Shown here piece after piece: positions 58,320 to 64,000 of a stretch of 64,000 nucleotides of DNA. The notes under the pieces were generated by a model. That model had not been told where the DNA came from, did no database searches, and saw only the letters and a program-made list of their open reading frames with translations. How positions within the stretch are numbered: position 1 is the stretch's first letter; each line of letters opens with the position of its first letter. Position numbers and translations under genes: made by a program. Origin of the DNA: Methylobacterium sp. E-005 (GTDB taxonomy: Bacteria > Pseudomonadota > Alphaproteobacteria > Rhizobiales > Beijerinckiaceae); the NCBI RefSeq assembly GCF_022829725.1, contig NZ_JAKSYG010000256.1:372001-436000 (forward strand). Direction: 5' to 3'.

Positions 58320-58620
58320 GGTGCGCACTCCGAGGGATTCGGCGGGCCAACGCGTCAGGGGGCGGCTGGGGTCCCGCGGGCCCTAACGTGGACCGACCGG
58401 ACAGCGTGGCCGGACGGGGCGGTGGTGCGGTTCAGAATCGTCTCGAAGGTCTAGTGTAGTTCCGTAAGGGGCCGGCCTTCGTATGGCTGACGACCTCACC
58501 TTCCATCGGATGAGGGGCGAGGGCCGGATCCTGGCGGTGCAGCCCGTCCGGGCTGAGCGATCACTGGGATGGCGGTCGGTGTTGCAACGGGGCGAACCGA
58601 GACGGCAGCCGGCCCGTTCC
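58320..58620. other. Gene-free stretch between the MRJP gene and the GGDEF remnant
   Basis: No intact gene. On the minus strand it is where the rest of a GGDEF domain would be expected, but no frame shows it, so that part has been deleted or scrambled. It also holds the promoter for the MRJP-like gene. Confidence 0.4.
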
Positions 58621-59046
58621 CGCGGACCATCCCCGAAGATGAGCTCACCGAATTCCTGAACGAAATAGCGTCGGTTGAGCAACTCGGTGAGACTGTCTGT
58701 ATGGGCGAGGCGCGCAGTCTCGTCCGAGCGACGCGACTAACTGGATGAAGGCCCGAAAATTGTTCGTGGCGACGCGCACTATCACCACGGTCACGAACGC
58801 GGTGTTGACGGCGATCGCCAGGAACACCTGATTCTGACTGGTGATGCAGCAGAACAGAAGGACACCCATCACGATGCCGGTCACGAGAAAGGCCGCGACC
58901 GGCAGATGAGTAAGACAGAGCCGTGGGCAGCTTATGGAGCAGCTTGGCGTCCCTATTGCCCGGAGCACCCGCTCGATCTGGCCACTAATTTGCATCTCAG
59001 GATGGCCGACAGCGGTAATCGTACGATCGTATAGCAAAGCGATCAC
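58621..59046 (-). pseudogene. Decayed membrane diguanylate cyclase (GGDEF) gene
   Basis: On the minus strand one frame encodes two membrane helices (LPVAAFLVTGIVMGVLLFC, FLAIAVNTAFVTVVIVRVA) and runs through NNFRAFIQLVASL. A second frame then continues with ARLAHTDSLTELLNRRYFVQEFG, the typical opening of a GGDEF domain. A frameshift near 58715 separates the two, and the GGDEF core after about 25 residues is absent. A further frame break near the N-terminus is possible. The gene is therefore a remnant that cannot make c-di-GMP. Confidence 0.75.
59022..59031. promoter_or_regulatory. 10-bp palindrome upstream of the amide transporter
   Basis: TACGATCGTA is its own complement. It lies about 65 bases before the start of the binding-protein gene, in promoter position, but no regulator gene is nearby. 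Confidence 0.3.
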
Positions 59047-59095
59047 ACGTCTGCGGCAATGGACCGGTCGCCTGCTCGCGTCTCGCGGAGTTCGT

Positions 59096-60109
59096 ATGCC
59101 TCAATCCTGGTCGCCCCTGCTTCGTAGGCGCTCGATCCTGAAAGGTCTGGCCGGACTGGCGGTCGGTGCGCCGCTGGCGCCGAAGGGCGCGCGCGCTGCT
59201 GGTCTCAAGACCGTCCGCTTCAGCGAGGCCGTCCACAACCTCGGCTACATCAACCTCTACGTCGGAATGCACGCCGGCATCTTTGGGAAGAACGGCCTCG
59301 ACATGCAGGTCAGTGCCGCCGGAGGGGACACGCAGAGCTTCGCGGCCGTACTGGGCGGCTCGGCAGATTTTGCCATCGGCGATCCCACGATGGTGGTGAT
59401 CTCGCGCGAGAACGGCGGCCCCGGGATGGTCGTCGGCACCGTCGTTCAGCGGGCCCACTACTTTGCAGTCTCGAAGACGGTCAAGCCCTTCACTGACCCG
59501 AAGAACTTCAAGGGCAAGCGGATCGCCACATCGCCCGAGCCCAACACCAATTTCAGCGTCACCAAGCGCCTCGTCGAGAGCAACGGGATGAAGCTCGGCG
59601 TCGATGCGACGATCGTCCCGGTCAGCCCTGGAACCGAGATCGCCGCCATGCTCGCCGGCGCGGCCGACATCGCCGTCGCCTACCAGCCCGGCGTGGCGCA
59701 AGCGGTGGCGCAGGGCGCACAAATCGTCTTCGATTTTTCGAACTATGTCGGGCCCTTCTGTAATACCGGGATCATGGTGCTGCCCGGGACGATCCAGAAG
59801 GATCCCGCGACCGTGCAGGCGCTGATAACGGCCTTCGAGGAGGCCGGGCGTAGGACCTACAGCGATCCAGACTACGCCAAGAAGGTCGCGCGGCTCGAAT
59901 TCCCAGATTTACCGGGTGACGTCGTGGACGCGGCGATCGACGCCGAGCTGCAATACAAGATCCCGGCTTCCAGCGTCGTGACCGAGAAAGATGCCTGGGA
60001 AAGTCTGATGGGCATGCAAAAATATCTTGGAAACATCAAGGGCACGCTCATCTTCGATCAGGTCGTCGACAATACGTTTGCCGACAAGGCCGCAAAGCGC
60101 GCCGGTTGA
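59096..60109 (+). CDS. ABC transporter substrate-binding protein, NitT/TauT type, with Tat-like signal
   Basis: A 337-residue periplasmic binding protein from the ATG at 59096. The leader LLRRRSILKGLAGLAVGAPLAPKGARA fits a twin-arginine (Tat) signal. The mature part has the type-2 fold segments VHNLGYINLYVGMHAGIFGKNGLDMQV, GSADFAIGDPTMVVISREN, KNFKGKRIATSPEPNTN and MLAGAADIAVAYQPGVAQAV of nitrate, sulfonate or taurine binders. The next genes encode its ATPase, permease and a formamidase, so the ligand is probably an amide or related small nitrogen compound. Its end overlaps the ATPase start (GTTGAGTG region). Confidence 0.9.
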   Translation: MPQSWSPLLRRRSILKGLAGLAVGAPLAPKGARAAGLKTVRFSEAVHNLGYINLYVGMHAGIFGKNGLDMQVSAAGGDTQSFAAVLGGSADFAIGDPTMVVISRENGGPGMVVGTVVQRAHYFAVSKTVKPFTDPKNFKGKRIATSPEPNTNFSVTKRLVESNGMKLGVDATIVPVSPGTEIAAMLAGAADIAVAYQPGVAQAVAQGAQIVFDFSNYVGPFCNTGIMVLPGTIQKDPATVQALITAFEEAGRRTYSDPDYAKKVARLEFPDLPGDVVDAAIDAELQYKIPASSVVTEKDAWESLMGMQKYLGNIKGTLIFDQVVDNTFADKAAKRAG

Positions 60110-60981
60110 GTGGCGCGCCCGTGTCCGAAGGCGTGCCGCACGCCGCGCATCACCCCGCGCCTCCGCTCGCCGTCGAGCACCTCGCCAAGTCATATCGGAC
60201 AGGCGGTCGCATCCTGTCCGTTGTCGGCGATCTCACCTTCGCGCTTCTCCGCGGAGAGATCGTCGCGATCGTCGGGCCCTCGGGCTGCGGGAAGACCACG
60301 CTCCTCAACGCGGTCTGCGGTCTGACGCCGGCGGACTCGGGCCGTATCCTCTGGAACGGCGTGCCCCTCGACCGGCGCGGTCGCACGCCCGGTGGAATCG
60401 GCTACATGCTGCAGAAAGACCTCCTGCTGCCCTGGCGCACGGCCCTCGACAACGTGAAGCTTGGCACCGAACTGCGCGGAATGCCGCGTGGGCGAGCCGA
60501 CGAGCGGGCGCGGGCGCTCCTGGACCAGCTCGGCCTGCACGGGTTCGACGCCGCCTATCCCGCGACCCTGTCGGGCGGCATGCGCCAGCGCGTGGCGCTC
60601 GCCCGCACCCTGATCAACGATCCGGACGTCCTGCTGTTCGATGAACCCTTCGCGGCGCTCGACTTCCAGACAAAGCTCCTGATCGAGGCCGACACGGTTC
60701 GGCTCGCGCGCGACGGCGCCAGGTCCGCGCTTCTAATCACGCACGATATCGAGGAAGCCGTCTCGATTGCTGATCGTGTCCTGGTGCTGAGCGGGCGGCC
60801 GACCGCCGTCAAGGCCAGCTACACGATCGACCTCGACTGCGCCCCCGATGACATGATCGGGGCCCGGGAGAGCGCCGGTTTCAGCGACTACGTCCGCCAG
60901 ATCTGGGCTGACCTCGACATCCCACGCTCCACGTTCGACCACGCTGGGCGTATCACTAGTCGTGCTGCAGCGAGGTCCTGA
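60106..60981 (+). CDS. ABC transporter ATP-binding protein, NitT/TauT type
   Basis: A 291-residue ATPase for the importer, on the cytoplasmic face. It has Walker A GPSGCGKTTLLNAVCG, the Q-loop MLQKDLLLPWRTALDNV, signature LSGGMRQRVALARTL, Walker B VLLFDEPFAALD and the switch His in LLITHDIEEAVSIAD. This matches the SsuB/TauB/NrtD group. It overlaps the binding-protein gene upstream and ends one base before the permease ATG, so all three are made from one transcript. Confidence 0.95.
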   Translation: MSGAPVSEGVPHAAHHPAPPLAVEHLAKSYRTGGRILSVVGDLTFALLRGEIVAIVGPSGCGKTTLLNAVCGLTPADSGRILWNGVPLDRRGRTPGGIGYMLQKDLLLPWRTALDNVKLGTELRGMPRGRADERARALLDQLGLHGFDAAYPATLSGGMRQRVALARTLINDPDVLLFDEPFAALDFQTKLLIEADTVRLARDGARSALLITHDIEEAVSIADRVLVLSGRPTAVKASYTIDLDCAPDDMIGARESAGFSDYVRQIWADLDIPRSTFDHAGRITSRAAARS

Positions 60982-60982
60982 G

Positions 60983-61819
60983 ATGTCGGACGCCGTGACC
61001 GGGCTGGCAACTATCGCTGGAAAGAGCCGCGATGCTCCTCCGCGGGACAAGGCGCGCCTGCGCGCGGGCGCGCTCGTCCTGCTGGTGCAGGTTGCGCTTC
61101 TTGCGGCCCTGCTGGCAGTCTGGGAGTGGCAGACATACCAAAGCCCGCAAGCGTCCTTCCTGTTCGGCTCACCCTCCGCGATCGGCCGGTTCCTCTGGAC
61201 GGGTCTAACCGACGGCACGCTCTTGCGCGACGCGGGCGTCACCGCCCTCGAGACGGGGCTCGGGTTCCTGATCGGCAACGTCGTGGGCACGCTCGCCGGC
61301 CTGTCGCTCTGGTACTCGACTTTCGTCTCGCGGGTCTTCCAACCCTTCATCGTCGCGATCGGCTCGATCCCGATCATCGCACTCGCCCCGATCATCATCA
61401 TCTGGTTCGGCACGGGACTCGCCTCGAAGGTGGCGATGTCGACCCTCTCGGTCGTCGTGGTTGCCCTCGTGACCTCCTACAAGGGCGCGCTCGGCGTCGA
61501 TCCGGACCAGATCAATCTCCTGCGGACTCTCGGGGCGCGGAAACCCCAGATTTTTGCCAAGCTTGTCGTGCCGTCGAGCCTCGCCGATATCTTCGCCGGC
61601 CTAAAGCTCACCGTCGGCTTCGCCCTGATCGGCGCCATCGTCGGTGAGTTCATGTCGTCGTCTGTGGGGCTGGGCCACGCCATCTTCCAGGCGGGCTCCC
61701 TCTACGCGATCCCGAAGGTCTTCGCCGCGCTGGTCGGCACGATCGCGCTGGCCCTCGTCCTGACCTTCCTGGTCGGCCGGGCCGAACGGGCGCTCATGCC
61801 CTGGCGGGATCATCTCTGA
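60983..61819 (+). CDS. ABC transporter permease, NitT/TauT type
   Basis: A 278-residue inner-membrane protein from the ATG at 60983, preceded by CGAGG; a GTG at 60962 is possible. It has about six helices and the EAA loop in LLRTLGARKPQIFAKLVVPSSLADIFAGLKL, where the ATPase docks. FALIGAIVGEFMSSSVGLGHAIFQAG is the usual C-terminal signature. It is the last transporter gene before the formamidase. Confidence 0.94.
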   Translation: MSDAVTGLATIAGKSRDAPPRDKARLRAGALVLLVQVALLAALLAVWEWQTYQSPQASFLFGSPSAIGRFLWTGLTDGTLLRDAGVTALETGLGFLIGNVVGTLAGLSLWYSTFVSRVFQPFIVAIGSIPIIALAPIIIIWFGTGLASKVAMSTLSVVVVALVTSYKGALGVDPDQINLLRTLGARKPQIFAKLVVPSSLADIFAGLKLTVGFALIGAIVGEFMSSSVGLGHAIFQAGSLYAIPKVFAALVGTIALALVLTFLVGRAERALMPWRDHL

Positions 61820-61866
61820 CCCACGCTAGACCGCGATACCACCGACCTCGCCATCAGGAGTTCCAT

Positions 61867-62787
61867 GTGACGCAGCGCATCAGCAAACAAGGAACGATCA
61901 AGTACGCCCTCTCGGGCGACGAGCCCTTCGTCGCCACGATCGCACCGGGCGAGATCGTCACGGTCGAGTGTGTGATCAACATCGGCGACGGCGTCATCAA
62001 GGAGCTTGGGCAGAACCTGACCGAGGCCGACGTCACCTTCCCGTTCGTGAACGGGGCGACCGGCCCGATCGAGATCGCGGGCGCGAAGCCGGGCGACATG
62101 CTTAAGGTCGAGATCCTCGACATGGAACTCGGCCAGCGCGGCTACAGCTCCCTATGGCCCGGGCACGGTATGTTCCCGGATTGGGTGCGCCGCAAGGAAT
62201 GGGGCATCCGCACCAAGGTCGTCGATGTGCATGATGGTCATGTCATCTGGAACGACCGGCTCCGGCTACCGGTGAAGCCGATGGCCGGCGTCATCGGCGT
62301 CGCCCCCGTCCATGGTGCGGTCCTGACCGTCGACAACGGTACGCATGGCGGCAATCTCGACGTTCAAGAGGTCACTACAGGCAACACTGTGATGCTGCGG
62401 GTCGAGAAGCCCGGCGCGCATTTCTTCATCGGCGACTGTCACGCGCTCCAAGGTGACGGTGAAGCGGTGGGAATGGGGGCGATCGAGATTGGAGCGAACG
62501 TGACCCTGCGGGTGAGCCTCGTGCCGGCGCCGGTGCGGCTCGGCCATCCGCGGATCGAGACGCCCACGCATCTGTGTACGCTCGGCTGTGCCCGCCCGCT
62601 CGAGGATGCGATGCGCATCGCGTTCGCCGATATGATCTACTGGCTCGCGGACGAGTGGAACATCCCCGAGCCGGAGGGTTACTTGCTGCTCGCACAGATT
62701 GCCGAGGCGCGATGCACGCAGATGGTCAATCCGAAATACACGTACATTTGCAAGGTGCCGAAGGCCGTGCTCGCCGCTTTCGGGTGA
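61867..62787 (+). CDS. Formamidase/acetamidase (FmdA/AmdA family)
   Basis: It hydrolyses formamide or acetamide to ammonia and the acid, giving nitrogen and a C1 or C2 unit. The GTG at 61867 gives 306 residues; the ATG two bases earlier is out of frame. The family segments PGEIVTVECVINIGDGVI, GPIEIAGAKPGDMLKVEI, MAGVIGVAPVHGAVLTV, NGTHGGNLDVQEVT and FIGDCHALQGDGEAVGMGAIEI are present. The NGTHGGNLD and DCHALQGDGE motifs carry the likely metal-binding Asp/His. A dedicated ABC importer precedes it and an amide-type binding protein gene follows. A methylotroph would use formate from it. Confidence 0.92.
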   Translation: MTQRISKQGTIKYALSGDEPFVATIAPGEIVTVECVINIGDGVIKELGQNLTEADVTFPFVNGATGPIEIAGAKPGDMLKVEILDMELGQRGYSSLWPGHGMFPDWVRRKEWGIRTKVVDVHDGHVIWNDRLRLPVKPMAGVIGVAPVHGAVLTVDNGTHGGNLDVQEVTTGNTVMLRVEKPGAHFFIGDCHALQGDGEAVGMGAIEIGANVTLRVSLVPAPVRLGHPRIETPTHLCTLGCARPLEDAMRIAFADMIYWLADEWNIPEPEGYLLLAQIAEARCTQMVNPKYTYICKVPKAVLAAFG

Positions 62788-63273
62788 GCTGTATTGAAGA
62801 GCTGTGATCCAGTCGCGTGCCAGATGCGGCCTGACTCAACCAGGCAGTTCGGCCTGTAGATCATCGGTGCGCGCGGTGTCAGCCTCGACCTGACCCGCAT
62901 AGCGGTCGCCCTGGAGGTTGAAGGACGCGACGGTGAACCGCCGGGATATCGTGGTAAAGCTTAACAGAGGCGGCGTACATTGACTTCGACAACCAGATCA
63001 AGCGAGTCGAAGCCTGTCCGCTTGCCCGGCTGTTCTTCCCCGAAGCGGCTTTTGGCCAAACTCCGCCAGCCGAATGGCGTGAGCTAACATGACGGTCGCA
63101 GGCTCCGCCGGATTCGACGGCAGCTGCACCCGAACCTGCCTGCATGTCTCAAGGACCCGAAAATGCCCCCACCCCCCGATGAGAAGCGGGCCGCACCGCA
63201 GAACAGCGCTTGACGCTGGAATACCGGGCGTGCCTCCTGTCCTGAACATAATATACCGCGGAGGACGGTCCAC
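62788..63273 (+). other. Gene-free stretch with possible decayed coding sequence
   Basis: No intact gene. Two short frames on the plus strand, about 62880-62960 (LTRIAVALEVEGRDGEPPGY) and 62971-63090 (YIDFDNQIKRVEACPLARLFFP), run on from one another with a frame change near 62960. They look like the remains of one protein of unknown family. The promoter for the next gene should lie near 63200-63260 (TTGACG at 63211). Confidence 0.35.
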
Positions 63274-64000
63274 ATGGCGTTGTTCCGGTGCTGCATACTG
63301 ACCGCCGCGATCAGCCTCGCCGCCATCGTCGGGCCGGCTGCAGCCCAGCCGATCCGCGTCAAGATCGGCGTGCTCAACGACATGTCCGGCGTCTACGCGG
63401 ATACCGGCGGCAAAGGCTCTGTTGTTGCCGCACAGATGGCGGTTGAGGATTTCGCCAAGACAAACCCCGATGTCCAAGTCGAGATCGTCTCGGCCGATCA
63501 CCAGAACAAGCCGGATGTCGGCGCGGCCGTGGCTCGCCAATGGTATGACCGCGACGGCGTCGACGCAATCTTCGACGTGCCGACCTCCTCGGTGGCGCTT
63601 GCGGTCAGCCAAGTCACGCGCGAGAAGAACAAGATCTTCATCGATTCAGGCGCCGGGACCACGGAGCTGACCGGCAAGCAATGCTCGCCGAACACGATTC
63701 AATGGACCTACGACACCTACGCGCTGGCGCACGGGACGGCCGGCGCCATGCTCAAGCGGGGCGGGGACACGTGGTACTTTCTCACGGCCGACTACGCGTT
63801 TGGCCTTTCCCTGCAGAGCCAGGCCACGGCGGTGATCGAAAAAGGCGGCGGTCGGGTTCTTGGCGCTGCCCGGGTCCCGTTCCCCGCCACCGATTTCTCA
63901 TCGTTCCTTCTGCAGGCCCAAGCTTCCGGCGCGAAGGTGGTGGGTCTGGCCAATGCGGGCGGTGACACGGTTAATGCCGTCAAGCAGGCGAACGAGTTCG
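63274..64000 (+). CDS. Branched-chain amino acid/urea/amide-type ABC substrate-binding protein (LivK-like), 3' partial
   Basis: The start of a periplasmic binding protein cut by the window end; 242 codons are visible. GGAGG precedes the ATG at 63274. A signal peptide (MALFRCCILTAAISLAAIVGPAAA) is followed by RVKIGVLNDMSGVYADTGGKGSVVAAQMAVEDF, ADHQNKPDVGAAVARQWYDRDGVDAIFD, KIFIDSGAGTTELTGKQCSPN and TWYFLTADYAFGLSLQ. This is the type-1 fold of LivK, UrtA and AmiC. Next to the formamidase it probably binds a short amide or urea, and its permease and ATPase genes should lie beyond the window. Confidence 0.9.
   Translation, partial: MALFRCCILTAAISLAAIVGPAAAQPIRVKIGVLNDMSGVYADTGGKGSVVAAQMAVEDFAKTNPDVQVEIVSADHQNKPDVGAAVARQWYDRDGVDAIFDVPTSSVALAVSQVTREKNKIFIDSGAGTTELTGKQCSPNTIQWTYDTYALAHGTAGAMLKRGGDTWYFLTADYAFGLSLQSQATAVIEKGGGRVLGAARVPFPATDFSSFLLQAQASGAKVVGLANAGGDTVNAVKQANEF

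Overview
The window looks like a chromosomal segment of a high-GC alphaproteobacterium of the Hyphomicrobiales, most like Methylobacterium or a close relative. This rests on gene content and order (ptsP-prfA-prmC-DUF4167, a gap-pgk-fba operon beside DUF4164 and zapA, a formamidase locus, a kdp operon with extra small peptides) and on GC-rich third codon positions. It is recognition without a database search. No rRNA, tRNA, CRISPR array, intact insertion sequence or prophage was seen.

Layout. 1-9600 is housekeeping: the end of ptsP, release factor prfA and its methylase prmC, a disordered DUF4167 protein, rlmE and ppx, a lone CheY-like receiver and a two-domain cold shock protein. 9700-12400 holds a truncated porin-like peptide and a DUF3649/PepSY/DUF3325 membrane module of the iron-uptake type. 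12700-16400 carries an NAD aldehyde dehydrogenase, two coupled small secreted proteins on the other strand, and a DUF779/AhpD-like/cupin operon. 16400-22500 is the minus-strand central-carbon operon gap-pgk-fba-thiE-sel1, interrupted by two small coiled-coil genes. DUF4164 and zapA diverge from it.

23700-31300 is a malonate island: a GntR regulator and the MadLM transporter face mdcACDEGH across a short promoter region with inverted and direct repeats. mdcB, needed to make the prosthetic group, is absent from the operon. Next come gmd, a second aldehyde dehydrogenase whose start lies in a strong hairpin, and a substrate-binding protein paired with a chemoreceptor. A relatively AT-rich patch follows with a family 2 glycosyltransferase, then an HWE-type kinase.

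40500-46500 is a purine module: uricase diverging from a FAD subunit, an Fe-S/molybdopterin fusion and an AzgA-type permease. 46500-54100 is kdpFABC-kdpD on the minus strand, with two further one-helix peptides and no adjacent kdpE. 54400-59050 holds a small possible winged-helix protein, a VIT/CCC1 transporter, convergent secreted proteins sharing one terminator, and a decayed GGDEF gene. 59100-64000 is an amide locus: a NitT/TauT-type ABC transporter, a formamidase/acetamidase, and the start of a LivK-like binding protein cut by the window end.

The best leads for something undescribed are the extra kdp micropeptides, the coiled-coil proteins inside the glycolytic operon, the DUF779/AhpD/cupin group with its secreted neighbours, and the chemoreceptor/binding-protein pair. 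None is proven here to be a new system.
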